This document shows, piece by piece, positions 22,412 through 34,147 of a stretch of DNA of 64,000 nucleotides (position 1 is its first letter; every line of letters begins with the position of its first letter). A model generated the notes under the pieces. That model did not search any database. It was not told where the DNA came from and saw only the letters and a program-made list of their open reading frames with translations. This DNA is from Paraniabella defluvii (GTDB lineage Bacteria > Bacteroidota > Bacteroidia > Chitinophagales > Chitinophagaceae), in the NCBI GenBank assembly GCA_019316985.1, contig CP079215.1, forward strand, positions 930,001-994,000. The letters run 5' to 3'. Made by a program: the position numbers and the translations under genes.

Positions 22412-22829
22412 CAAGAAATTCAATCCAACCTATTTGACGAACGGCATGAGCTAAGACAGGCATCAAAAGGCAAAAGACTCGCCAACTACCTTATTGATTT
22501 CGTAGTATTTTATGCCATCATTTTCGTTATTGCAATAATAGCCCCGGGCATTGTAGTAAGTGATGGGAAGCATCATTAGCGTACTACCTGATAGCTATAA
22601 TTGTAATTGTAGGGTATTATACAGTTCTTGAAGGAAGTACCGGAAAATCTTTAGGTAAAATGGTAACGGGTACTAAAGTAGTAACTGAAAACGGCAACAA
22701 GATTACTTACAAAGACACTTTCATAAGAAGTCTCTCCAGGTTAGTATCATTTGAGGCGTTAAGTATATTTTTGGTGCCGGAATGTGGCATGACCGATGGA
22801 CCGAAACCCAGGTGGTTGAGGCAAACTAA
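22412..22829 (+). CDS. RDD-family small membrane protein
   Basis: Integral membrane protein of unknown function. It has the RDD pattern in KRLANYLIDFVVFYAIIF (Arg and Asp), a central hydrophobic stretch LIAIIVIVGYYTVLEG, then STGKSLGKMVTGTKVV and the C-terminal WHDRWTETQVVEAN. About 140 residues. There are breaks near 22570 and 22770. No ATG is in frame at the 5' end: the codons read back to a stop just before CAA at 22412, so the start codon may itself carry an error. It is followed by a strong terminator. Confidence 0.72.
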
Positions 22830-22868
22830 AAGCACAGTCTTAGCTAACAGCTTTTATCTTATACAATC

Positions 22869-22900
22869 AAAAACCCCGGCTCATCGAACCGGGGTTTTAA
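22869..22900. terminator. Bidirectional intrinsic terminator between RDD gene and fusA
   Basis: AAAACCCCGG and CCGGGGTTTT form a 10-bp stem around a nine-base loop (22880-22888), with an A-run before and a T-run after. It serves the two convergent genes. Confidence 0.85.
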
Positions 22901-22961
22901 CTATTATCAAGAACTACCTATTCACTCCCGAATCATCGGGACATTACTCACTACCCGCTAA

Positions 22962-25109
22962 TTAAGCAGTTACTTTACCTTTTGTTTTTGCAATCACTTC
23001 TTCAGCGATGTTGTTAGGCGCTGCAGAATAGTGAGAGAACTCCATGGTAGAAGAAGCACGACCAGAGCTCAAAGAACGCAATTGGGTTACATAACCAAAC
23101 ATTTCGCTCAAAGGTACTTTTGCTTTGATTACCTGAACACCGGCACGGGTATCCATACCTTCCATCATACCACGACGACGGTTCAGGTCACCTGTTACAT
23201 CACCCATGTATTGCTCAGGAGTTAACACCTCAACTTTCATGATCGGCTCTAACAGGATGGGTTTTGCTTTTCTGCCGGCCTCACGGAAACCTTGCTTCGC
23301 ACAAAGCTCGAAAGACATTGCATCAGAATCCACGGCGTGGAAGCTACCATCAAATACACGGATTTTCATGTTATCTACAGGATAGTTAGCCAATACGCCA
23401 CTTGTCATTGCAGACTCAAAACCTTTCTGGATAGCCGGTACAAACTCACGAGGGATCGCACCACCAAAAATATCATTTACAAACTGGAAGTTCTTATCAG
23501 GGTTTTCTTTTGCCACTCTTCATCTACAGGGCCCAGGCTGAACTGGATATCTGCGAACTTACCACGACCACCGGTTTGCTTTTTCAAAGTTTCGCGATGC
23601 TCAACAGTTGTATTAAATGCCTCTTTATAAGCCACCTGGGGAGCACCCTGGTTTACTTCTACTTTAAACTCACGACGCATACGGTCGATGATGATTTCTA
23701 AGTGCAGCTCACCCATACCGCTAAGAATGGTTTGGCCGGTATCTTCATCCGTTTTTACACGTAATGTAGGATCCTCTTCTACCAGCTTAGCGATAGCCAT
23801 ACCCATTTTATCAACGTCAGCCTGCGTTTTAGGCTCAACCGCTACAGAGATTACAGGCTCAGGGATGAACATGTTCTCTAATGTAATCGGATGATCTTCA
23901 TCGCAAAGGGTATCACCGGTTTTGATCTCTTTAAAACCTACTGCTGCACCAATATCACCTGCTTCGATAAAATCGATTGGGTTTTGCTTGTTGGCGAACA
24001 TTTTCATGATACGGCTGATACGCTCTTTTTACCGCTTCTTACGTTCAATACATAAGAACCTGCATCCAGGTGGCCGCTATAACAACGGAAGAATGCCAGG
24101 CGACCAACGAATGGGTCAGTCATGATTTTGAAAGCCAATGCTGCAAATGGTTCTTTTGCATCGGGCTTACGAACCAGTTTCTTTTCAGGATCATTAGGAT
24201 CGGTACCTTCAATCGCCTCGATATCTACAGGAGAAGGCAGGTAGCGGCAAACCGCATCTAAAGCAGTTTGTACACCTTTATTTTTGAAAGAAGAACCGCA
24301 CATCATAGGAACTATGCTCAGGTCGATGGTTGCTTTACGGATCGCTTCGTGGATCTCATCTTCAGAAATTGAATTAGGATCCTCGAAGAATTTTTCCATC
24401 AACGTATCGTCATACTCAGCAACTGCTTCTACCAAAGCAGCGCGCCATTCTTCAGCTTCAGCAACCATATCAGCAGGAATATCGATCTCGTCGAAAGTCA
24501 TACCTTCGGTTTCTACGTGCCAGATAATTCCTTTCATACGGATCAGATCTACCACACCCTGGAAATTATCTTCTGCACCAATTGGTAACTGTAAAGGCAC
24601 TGCTTTAGAGCCTAACATTTCACGAACCTGTTTTACCACGTTCAAAAAGTCAGCCCCTGGCGATCCATTTTATTTACGAAACCGATACGTGGAACTTTGT
24701 AACGGTTAGCCTGGCGCCATACAGTTTCAGATTGAGGTTCTACACCGTCAACCGCGGAAAACAATGCGATCAAACCATCCAGTACGCGCATAGAACGCTC
24801 TACCTCTACGGTAAAATCTACGTGCCCCGGGGTATCAATAATGTTAAAAGAATATTCTTTAGTAGAACCGGCAACGGCTTTTCCTTTATCAGTAGGGAAT
24901 TGCCATTTACAGCTTACCGCAGCAGATGTAATAGTAATACCGCGTTCTTTTTCCTGCTCCATCCAGTCGGTAGTAGCACCACCATCGTGTACCTCACCAA
25001 TACGGTGAATCATACCTGTATAACGTAAAATACGTTCAGTTGTAGTGGTTTTACCGGCGTCAATATGGGCGGCAATACCAAAGTTCCTTTGAAATTTTAA
25101 ATCTGCCAT
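22962..25109 (-). CDS. fusA: Translation elongation factor G
   Basis: GTPase that translocates tRNA and mRNA on the ribosome. G-motifs are [14 protein letters not shown] (P-loop), DTPGHVDFT and NKMDR. Later domains show [28 protein letters not shown] sequence (here [13 protein letters not shown]), [11 protein letters not shown] and [15 protein letters not shown]. Repaired length is about 716 residues. It is cut into four open frames by three one-base losses that I could place: G-run near 24655, A-run near 24030 and G-run near 23512. Because the gene is essential, these are strong evidence for sequence errors. Confidence 0.97.
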
Positions 25110-25541
25110 GATTATTCTTAATTGAATTATAAACTTTCTTATTTCTTAAATAACTCATTTTCAATAGTATGCAAAAACATCTATCCAAGTAAGAAATTTA
25201 AGGTTGCAAAGGTAAGGAAAATACGAGATTTCGGGTTCCAAATTTAAGTTTACCCGCATTGATAATAAATTTTTAACGGGGCCGGCTTTATTCCGCCAGT
25301 TCTGTTCGTTAAAACATAACTTTTCCGGGGAGTTGACGCTATCTTGCCGCTTATAGCGAAAGCCTCCCAGTTGCCAAAGCTGCCTGTTAAGAATGTTACC
25401 TGGCAAGAAGGGTTTTCTTTAACAACTCTGATATGGAAGCCTTGGCATTTCCCCAAAAGCGTTATTGCCTCGGAATAGGAACACCTAGTTAGTAAACGAA
25501 CGGGAAATATTAAGTATTTATATTTACGTCTAAAAACAGTT
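25110..25541. other. Gene-poor 432-base region upstream of fusA
   Basis: It separates divergent fusA and the UPF0173 gene and must hold both promoters. Minus-strand open frames here (for example about 25161-25552) have no family features and overlap each other, so I do not call a gene. GC is locally higher around 25300-25470 than in a usual AT-rich promoter gap, so an unrecognised repeat or decayed sequence is possible. Confidence 0.35.
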
Positions 25542-26219
25542 ATGCAATTCACATATTTTGGTCAGTCATCGTTTTTAGTAACAGTAGGCGGTAAAAGATT
25601 ACTGTTTGATCCGTTCATAAGCGGTAATCCGTTAGCTCAACACATCGATGTTGAAAAAATTGAAGCAGATTATATATTGGTATCGCATGGCCACGGAGAT
25701 CATATCGCCGATGTAGCGCCCTTGCTAAAAGAACCGGCGCCAAAGTGATCACACGCCTGAGGTTGGGGATGGTTGAGTAAGCAGGGCGTAAATAGCTTAC
25801 ATGAGCTCAACCATGGCGGTCCCGTATCTTTTGATTTTGGAAAAGTACGTGCCGTAAATGCGATACACTCATCGGGCCTGCCCGACGGCTCCTACGGAGG
25901 TAATCCCATGGGGTTTGTCATTACTTCAGACGAAGTAAACTTTTATTTTGCAGGCGATACGGCATTAACTATGGATATGCAGCTGATCCCTATGTTTACA
26001 CACATCAACTTCGCCGTATTACCTATTGGAGGAAATTACACTATGGATGTGGCAGATGCTATCATTGCGTCCGACTTTATTAAATGTAATGAAATTATCG
26101 GCGTGCACTACAACACTTTTGATGTTATTAAAATAGATACAAAAGCCGCTGTAGAGGCATTCACCGGGGCCGGTAAAACCTTATTGCTTCCGGCGGTAGG
26201 GGAAACCATTGAGTTTTAG
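25542..26219 (+). CDS. UPF0173 metal-dependent hydrolase (beta-lactamase fold)
   Basis: Cytoplasmic metallo-hydrolase of unknown substrate. MQFTYFGQSSFLV begins the fold, and SHGHGDHI near residue 49 is the HxHxDH metal site. AIHSSG, FYFAGDTALTMDM and GVHYNTFD supply later metal ligands typical of UPF0173. About 226 residues. One break near 25740 (a lost G in an A/G stretch) separates the two visible frames. Confidence 0.87.
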
Positions 26220-26222
26220 ACC

Positions 26223-27014
26223 TTACCTATTATTGCATTGCAATGCCGCTGTTGCTGCCAGCAGCAACACATTATCTTTATCAAATAATTTCAAAGTATT
26301 ACCGACCACCTGGTATTTATTTATCAGCGGTAATACTTTGGTAAAAACCGACTCATTGGTAGCCGCGTGTTGGCAATACATTTCTGTTGCAGCCACATTC
26401 TCCAGGGCAATATGATAGGTATGATCAGCAGTTACTTTAAATGAAAACTGGTTACATCCTACTCCCGCCCGGGCCCGGGCCAGATCGGTAAGATCTAAAA
26501 AACTTTTATCCTTTATCAGTTGATCATTGTCTGCATTGATCATTTGCTGTATCAACCACTTCCGGCTGATGAAGCTACCTTCATCGTCAGCCGCTTTTTC
26601 TGCAGAAAAAGAACATGTCCGTCTTTTGCAAGCAGGCGCAGTTGACCGCCTGCCAGAGAAAATGAATAAACCGACTCCAGGTTCAATTGCAATGCCTGGT
26701 CCTGCCGGTCATCGGTACAGGACAATAAATGCGCAGCCATATTAGCAACCTGCATTCTGTTGTAATGTCCAAATTTAGGGGTAAATGAAAAATACCGGCA
26801 GCCGGCGGTTGCCCCGAATGATGTACATCGCGGAGGTCGATATATATGTTGCCGTTAACCTCCATATCATTAGCGCTACTTACCTTCCATTTATGATGGA
26901 GCCCTTCTGTTTGCATGGTACTAACCGGGGTGCACCCTTCCTGCTACAGGCAACTATTAATAACCAAGCTACAATACTATATAGTAGCACACTTCTATAA
27001 CGGTTCATATTCAT
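26223..27014 (-). CDS. Lipoprotein with two META (HslJ-like) domains
   Basis: Exported lipoprotein of unknown function. The N-terminus MNMNRYRSVLLYSIVAWLLI is followed by the lipobox IVAC. The first META-like domain spans the WKVSSAND to QKKRLT region and includes NRMQVANMAAHLLSC. The second includes GVGCNQFSFKV and NVAATEMYC, the conserved Cys pair region of HslJ. About 262 residues. Breaks are near 26550, 26800 and 26940. The gene converges on the UPF0173 gene with a three-base gap. Confidence 0.75.
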
Positions 27015-27429
27015 AGTTTTTCTTCTATGCTAATGTACTGAGTTTCTCGTCAACACATTGCACTTCGGGAAGATTCAATAATAAGGCCAGTTCCGGATCC
27101 GGGTAGTTTTATCACCAAAAGATTCAACGTGATTTTTTTTGAAGGCGTTTTCTTGCCGGCTTACCGGGCGGCTTATCTCCTATAGGGAGCGCTCATTTCG
27201 TTAAAATAGTTGCAAGCTATTCAGATCATGGCTGCCGGCTTTTGAATCAGACTTTTTAATAGTATCCTGCTGATCGATCAAATATGTCTCTATTTAGTGA
27301 TTTAATATTTAAAAAACAGTTTAAATCCCGCCTCAATATTAAGTTCTACATAAATTTTTTCGTTTTAAGCATATAAAACGCTATTTTTCGCATGTTTAAA
27401 AACTAATCAGAATATGACATTAAGTGTTT
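27015..27429. other. Upstream region of the cyanophycin-type locus
   Basis: 415 bases between divergent genes with no convincing ORF. The last 130 bases are very AT-rich and should hold the susC promoter; TATTTTTC near 27390 is only a weak match to TAnnTTTG. No regulator gene lies beside the locus. Confidence 0.4.
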
Positions 27430-30400
27430 ATGAGAAAAAGGCAGTTTGCTGCTTTTTCTAAAAAGCATGTCGAAAACCGGAGTACTTGCTCTATTTTCAC
27501 TGCTTCTTATATTTGAGGCAACAGCTGAAACCCAATTTAGAGGCCACGGAGGTTTAAAGACGCACATTTACAGGAAGCTATCTTTTTCAAGACTATTACC
27601 GGCCGGGTTATTAATGAGGAAGGCGCTCCTGTTGAGAGTGCAGTAATAAGTGTGAAAGGTCGCAACACTGTTATTACAACGGCCAATGACGGTACGTTCT
27701 CCATTGAAGCCAATGAAGGAGATGAACTTGTCATTTCTCATGCATCCTATATTACCCAAACGGTTAAAATAGGGCAAGCCAGCGATCTTACGGTTACACT
27801 TCAGCAAAATATTGGTAACCTCGACCAGATTGTGGTGACGGGTTATACCGAATATGCCAAAAGCAAAAGCCCGAGTGCATCTACCCAGGTAAACGCTACA
27901 GATATTAATAAAGTACCGATGAGTACCCTTGACCAGATACTCCAGGGGCGGGTACCGGGCATGAGCGTTATATCAAGTTCCGGGCAGCCAGGCCAAAGTG
28001 CGGCTGTTGTAATCAGAGGTATCGGCTCTATTAACGGATCCACTTCGCCTTTATATATTATGGACGGAATTCCCATAGAAAGTGGCTACTTCCAAACCAT
28101 TAATCCCGAAGATATCGAATCGGTAACAGTACTTAAAGATGCATCTGCCAAGGCGCAATATGGATCAAGGGGATCTAATGGAGTAATCGTTATTACCACC
28201 AAAAAAGGCAAAAAGGCAGGTTAAGTATTGGCTATAGCTCTCAGTATGGTGTATCAACACTGACACAGCCAACTTTCGAGATGATGGATACCCGTGAGCG
28301 ACTGCGTTTTGAGGAAGAGGTAGGACTGGAAACCGGGCGCGATATCGGACCAGGTTGGAAATTATCGCCTAAAAACCCGGGGTATGCTACTCTTTCTGCC
28401 AATGAACAGCAGCAAAGAGACCGCATACTCGATAGCCTGGGTCAGATCAACACAAACTGGCGGGATCTTTTTTCCAGAACGCTAATTTTATGGAACAGCA
28501 AGTGAGCCTGAGCGGTGGCAACGAAAATGTTCAAACCTATAACGCCTTAAGTGTTTGGAGAGAGCAGGGAATTGTAAAGGAAACCGGCTTGGACCGGTTT
28601 TCCCTCCGCAGCAATACGAATATGAACTATGGCAAGTTTACCGCCGGGTTCAATATTAACCTGGGCTATTCCAGCTCACGATTTACATATAACGAAGGCG
28701 GCACCAGCGTAGGTTCACCCATGGCGTCTGTTTACTATGCCTTGCCTTACGAATATCCTTACACAGCAGACGGTGTATTTCATGCTACCGACGACGGCCT
28801 GGGTTTTATGATACGCGTGAAGGAAGCCGTGGTATTGATGTGCTGTACGGAACCTCTGATAAAACAGAGCAATTTAAAACGATTTTAGGGGTCAACCTGG
28901 CTTATGAAATCATTAAAGGATTAAAGATCAGCACCCGGAATGGTATTGATTACAGAAATTCGGTTGACCAGGTATTTATTAATCCCCTCTCTTACATAGG
29001 AAGCAGGCAGGCAGGCGGGAAAGGCGCTTTTGGAGAAGGATTCAGGAGAAACTTTAACCTCGTCTCCACCTCCGGCATCACCTATAAGAAAAGATTGGAT
29101 TTACACGATTTTGAACTATCAGGATTTATTGAATACCTGTATAGCAATGCCAGGTCCTTTAGTTACAGGGGCTTTGGTTTAGACGATCGTCTTCCTGAAA
29201 CACCCAAAAGTATAACAGTAAGTGCGGGTTTCCTGCCCACAATAAGCGGGGCTCGTTCTAACAGCGCCATGCTTTCGTATATGGGTGTGGGGCGTTATAC
29301 GTTTAACAATAAGTATACGCTTACGGCCAGTTACCGGTACGACGGGGCATCCGTTTCGTCAGTGCCGCTCAAAACCGCTGGCATGGCTTCTACTCTTTCG
29401 GCGCCAACTGGGATCTTAAACAGGAGCATTTCTTAGCCGCCACCAGCTTCATTGCTGCTTTACAGTTAAGAGCCAGTTACGGACAAACAGCAAGCCCCTT
29501 TGGAAGCAGCTTTGCCTACCTGCCTACCTATTCTGTAAATACTTCTTATGGCGGCTTGCAGGCAATCAGGCCTACCAATATCGGCAATCCTGATTTCGAC
29601 TGGGAATATGTAGATGAGTTGAATGTAGGGCTGGATCTTTCACTTTTCAAAACACAAAGAGTAAAGCTCGTTGCAGACTGGTATAATAAGATAACGAGGA
29701 ATATGTTTATAGATTTACCGCTCTCCGCTTTCTCAGGCGCAGGGTCTGGTGGTACAGCACCGTTAAGCTCTGCCAGGATGGGTAATAAAGGGATTGAATG
29801 GAGCCTGAGCGGCGACGTGATTCAGAAAGAAAATTTCAACTGGAATATCGGCGTTAATGGCGCTTATAACCAAAATAAAATTTTGCGTGTAAGTGACGTT
29901 ACGGATGAATTGCCCGACGGAGATACCAGGATCATTAAAGTAGGCCTCCCGTATGGGACTTACTATGCACAACGCTGGGCCGGAGTAGATCCCGCCAATG
30001 GCGATGCGCTATATTATAACCGCGACGGCGCTGTTACTAATGTGTACAGCGCTGAAGCAGAAGCTATACCGCTTTCGGCCAATATGTTCCCTAAATTAAC
30101 CGGTGGTATTGCTACCGCGGTGCGTTGGAAAAACATCACGCTGAATGCCCTGCTCGCTTTTGTATCAGACGTACAACGCTGGAACAATATTGACTTTTAT
30201 AACGAAAACCAGGCTTACATGACCAGCAATCAAAGCAAAAGAATGTTATATGATCGCTGGAAAAAACCAGGCGACAATGCTATGCTGCAACGTATAGACG
30301 TGCCGAGAAATTTCACCTCAAAAGATATACAGGACGCCTCCTTTATGCGTTTGAGGAATCTCCAGCTTAATTACAGCGTACCTACTGCGTTATTGAGTCA

Positions 30401-30559
30401 ACCAGGATCTTAAAGTCCGTGGATATTTTCGTTCAGGGGCAAAACCTGTTTACCTGGACTAAATGGCGGGGCCTGGATCCCGAAAATAATCGCCAGTACG
30501 GCAGGTTCGAGTATCCTAATGCAAGAAAATACACCGCAGGCATTAACGTTAATTTTTAA
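27430..30559 (+). CDS. SusC/RagA-type TonB-dependent outer-membrane transporter
   Basis: Imports oligomers across the outer membrane with its SusD partner. A signal peptide (LALFSLLLIFEATA) is followed by a CarboxypepD_reg-like domain (TGRVINEEGAPVESAVISVKG). Then comes the SusC plug motif QIVVTGYTEYAKSK and a plug with VPGMSVISSSGQPGQSAAVVIRG and SPLYIMDGIPIE, followed by a long barrel ending YTAGINVNF. Repaired length is about 1,043 residues. The frame is broken about seven times. It is the first gene of the locus containing two cyanophycinases, so the likely cargo is a cyanophycin fragment; this is inferred from context. Confidence 0.93.
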
Positions 30560-30569
30560 TCTGATCATC

Positions 30570-31978
30570 ATGAACATAAGGAAAATAATTGCTTTTTTAT
30601 TATTGGCAGGGCTGGCGTTCCAGTCTTGTTCCAAGCTGGACACGCCGCCTACTGATGTTATCGACCCCTCTAAGGCATTCCGCAATTTGGATGATCTGAA
30701 TATGGGTGTTCTGGGGCTTATGCTGCTTTAACCAGTACGCTAATTGAAGCGGGTGCTATCGTATCGGATGAGGTAATGTATCCTACGGAAAACACGGTAT
30801 CTAATAATACGGCGCATAGGTGGCTATACAATTCTACTTCTGGTTCAGTTACATCAGCACTTTATGAATACGCAGTAGTAATAGACCGTGCTAACCGTGT
30901 GCTGGAAGCGGCTCCGTCTATTCCCGCAGGGGGCGAGCAAAACCGTTTAGATCAGTACCGTGCAGAAGCGCTGGCTTTGAGGGCCTACTCCTATCTGGAG
31001 CTGATACGAGCGTATGCATCCTCTTATGAGCCGGGCGGTATGGGCATGCCATACGTAAAACAACGTACGCTCGAATACCTTGCAAGAGAATCGGTGAAGT
31101 CTAACTTCGACAATATTAATGCAGACCTCCGGGCGGCCAAAGAGCTCATTCCATCCGGCTTTAACGATAACAGTCGTATCACCAAAACCGCTATAGCCGC
31201 TATACAGGCAAGAGCAGCCTTATATGAAAAAAACTGGGGCGATGCAATCACTTATGCCTCAGAGGTAATTGCAGCAGAGCCTTTAGCTCCCAAAAGTGAT
31301 TTCAGTAAAATTTGGAAAGACAGTAGCCAGTCGGAGGTGATCTGGAAACTGGCAAGGGTAATCGGTGATTCACGCCTTGGGGCAGCATTCTTCCGCGAAA
31401 CAGGCGAGATCGTATTGTATGCACCCTCCTTCAAGCTAATTGACCAGTTCGGCACTGTTGCACAGCGAGCCGACGACGTGCGCTTCAGCAGTTATATTCA
31501 ATACGCACCTACACGGCCTGCTGGTAAATCTCAATACCTGGTTGAAAAGTATGTGGGTGGCAACCCGGCTTATAGAGGACTTACGGCTGTTAAGTTGTTT
31601 CGTACCGGGGAAATGTACCTCATCAAAGCAGAAGCTGAACTGGAAAACAACAGCGGTGCTGCGGGTATTGCAGCAGCAGCCAGGGATTTGAACGATCTGC
31701 GAAGGGCCCGGATATATAATTATATCGATCAGAGTTTTACGGATAAGCAACCCTTAATAAACGCCATATATAATGAGCGTTTTAAAGAGCTGGCTTTTGA
31801 AGGCCACCGTTTCTTCGACCTGAAACGCAGAAATTTACCGGTAGAGCGTACCACACAGGATGCCATCAATACATCGGGAGCCGTAAAGCTTGAACCTACA
31901 GCAGCTCAATATTGCTTCCCTATTTCGGCAGATGAAATGTCTATCAATAAAAAGATGATTCAAAATCCCAACTATTAA
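30570..31978 (+). CDS. SusD/RagB-type surface lipoprotein
   Basis: Lid and binding protein of the SusC transporter. MNIRKIIAFLLLAGLAFQSC is a lipoprotein signal with the Cys at residue 20. The N-terminal SusD-like region (LDTPPTDVIDPSKAF) is followed by TPR-like helices (AEALALRAYSYLELIRAYA, AIAAIQARAALYEKNW) and the C-terminal RagB signature (IYNERFKELAFEGHRFFDLKR). About 469 residues. One break lies near 30715. It starts 10 bases after the susC stop. Confidence 0.94.
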
Positions 31979-31996
31979 ACCCTGACATTATTAAAG

Positions 31997-33064
31997 ATGA
32001 AGAAATTTTATACCATACTGGTTGCCGCGGTTTTACTCGCGGGCTGCGAAAAAAATGGGACCCCAACGATCCGTTCAGGCCCGACGCACCTAAACCGGCG
32101 CCGCCTGAAACACGCTTGGCATCTATTGGTATTGTAGGTGATATTGCCGATGTTCAAACCACCACCAAAAGTGGCATTGTGATTATGGGCGGAGGAGCGG
32201 ATGTATCGGCGGCCTTTCAATGGATGATTGCCCGGAGCGGCGGCGGCGATGTAGTAATCATAAGAGCTACCGGAACTGATGCCTACAATGCTTATGTAAA
32301 AGGATTAGGTACCGTGAACTCCGTTGAAACACTAAAAATAGACTCCCGCAAACTGGCAAATGAGGATGGCGTAGCCAAAATTATCCGCGATGCGGAAATG
32401 TTGTTTATCGCCGGTGGCGATCAGTCTGACTATACCGGGTACTGGAAAGGCACCAAAGTGATGGAAGCCATCAATTACCTGCTTACAGAAAAAAAAAAAA
32501 AAAGTACCTGTGGGCGGAACCAGTGCAGGAGCAGCCATTCTTAGCAATTATTATTTCAGCGGGGAAAGAGGCACATTAGAATCTACTGAAGCATTGGCTA
32601 ATCCGTACGCTCAAAAGGTAACCCTGGGCAGCGATGATTTTATCAAAGCGCCTTTTCTGCAAAATGTAATAACCGATCAGCATTTTACCCAGCGTAACCG
32701 CCAGGGGCGCTCCGTAGCCTTCCTGGGAAGAATTATGAAAGACTGGAGCAAAACACCTTACGGTATCGCCGTTGATGAAGCCACTGCAGTTTGTATCGAT
32801 GAAACCGGCATGGCCCAGGTATTAGGCAGCAACAAAGCTTTCTTTCTGAAAACAGATGCGTCAAAAGCTCCTGAAACATTCACAAGCGGGAGCCCGGTAA
32901 CCTGGAACAACGGTGGACAAGCCATACAGGTATCCGCCATATCGGCTGCAGCTACCGCCAACAAATTTAATATGAGCCGCTTTGAGCCGGAAACTGCCGC
33001 AGGACTCGAAAAGTTTTGGTGGTCTGTTGTAGGCGGCAATTGGGTTCAAACAGCCCGCCCTTAG
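31997..33064 (+). CDS. Cyanophycinase-like peptidase (S51 family), lipoprotein
   Basis: Serine exopeptidase expected to cut cyanophycin to beta-Asp-Arg. MKKFYTILVAAVLLAGC is a lipoprotein signal with Cys at residue 17, followed by an acidic/lysine-rich tether. Catalytic features are FIAGGDQSDY, VGGTSAGAAILS (nucleophile Ser near residue 175) and ITDQHFTQRNRQGR (His). DEATAVCID occurs near the end. About 355 residues. Breaks are an A8-to-A7 loss near 32050 and a 15-A tract at 32489-32503. It follows susD by 18 bases. The lipid anchor suggests cell-surface or outer-membrane placement. Confidence 0.88.
32489..32503. repeat. Fifteen-base A tract inside the first cyanophycinase gene
   Basis: The longest homopolymer I saw in the window. 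It encodes Lys codons just before VPVGGTSAGA and shifts the frame by one; 14 A would restore it. Probably a sequencing error, but a slippage-prone site. Confidence 0.6.
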
Positions 33065-33097
33065 TAACGTTTACAAGAAAAAGAAAACATACCGAAT

Positions 33098-34147
33098 ATG
33101 AATAATATTTTAAAAACTCTTTTTCCGCTCTGGCTTGTAGCATCATAATGTGCTCCTGCAGTGATAAACCGGCTACCACCGGTGACTCCAAATACGTTAT
33201 GGTCATCCACGGCGGCGCAGGCACTATTGAAAAAAGTTCATGACGCCGGAAAAAGAAAAGGCTTATACGGCAGCGCTCACGGAAGCACTTCAACAAGGAT
33301 ACCATTTACTGAAAGAAGGGAAAACCTCTGTAGAAGCAGTACAGGCAGCTATTAATGTAATGGAAAACTCTCCGTTGTTTAACGCAGGAAAGGGCGCAGT
33401 ATTTACGCATGATGGTAAAAACGAGCTGGATGCTTCCATCATGGATGGTCAAACGCTGAAAGCTGGTGCTGTAGCCGGTGTCACCAACATCAAAAACCCG
33501 ATCAATGCAGCAATAGCTGTAATGAACAGATCGGAGCATGTAATGATGGTGGGCAAGGGCGCAGAGCAATTCGCTGCGGCCAATGGGTGCGACACGGTGC
33601 CCCAATCCTACTTCTTTACACAGGAGCGTTGGGACCAGCTGCAAAGAACCATTAAGGAAGAAGAACAGGGAAGAGCTGCCTATAATGATATTGACCCCAG
33701 GAAAAGCGAGATCTACGGCATCTCTGACAAGGATAAAAATTCGGGACTGTTGGCGCTGTTGCTTTAGATAATAAAGGCAACCTGGCTGCAGGTACTTCTA
33801 CCGGCGGTATGACCAATAAAAGATATGGCCGTGTAGGCGACTCTCCTGTTATTGGCGCAGGCACGTATTGTAACAACGCAACAGCAGGCATCTCCTGCAC
33901 AGGCTGGGGAGAATACTATATCAGGGAAGTAGCAGCCAATCGCATGTCGGCCCTTATAGAATTAAAAAAGCTGCCTGTCAACGAAGCTGCTCAACAAGTC
34001 ATCGCTGAAATTGGTAAGATGGGCGGCGACGGCGGTATCATTGGCCTGGATAAATCGGGCAAAATCGCTATGGAATTTAATACATCAGGCATGTACCGCG
34101 GTACAGTTGATGAACATGGTAAAATATCAGTATACATTTACAAATAA
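33098..34147 (+). CDS. iaaA: Isoaspartyl peptidase/L-asparaginase (Ntn-hydrolase), lipoprotein
   Basis: Predicted to hydrolyse beta-aspartyl dipeptides, here probably beta-Asp-Arg into Asp and Arg. The repaired N-terminus MNNILKTLFSALACSIIMCSCSD looks like a lipoprotein signal. VMVIHGGAGTI opens the alpha chain. The autocleavage nucleophile is the Thr in FGTVGAVALDNKGNLAAGTS (codon 33746-33748, residue about 217), followed by GGMTNKRYGRVGDSPVIGAG. About 350 residues. Breaks lie near 33125 (T-run), 33230 and 33740. Its stop overlaps the next start (TAATG). An exported, lipid-anchored form is unusual for a family that is often cytoplasmic. Confidence 0.88.

Noticed and set aside
22962..25109. 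fusA as a pseudogene
   Set aside because: Each break is a one-base change in a homopolymer and all functional motifs are intact, so sequencing error is far more likely.
25161..25552. Minus-strand frames of 81 and 100 codons upstream of the UPF0173 gene
   Set aside because: They overlap each other, have no recognisable domain and run into the neighbouring gene start.
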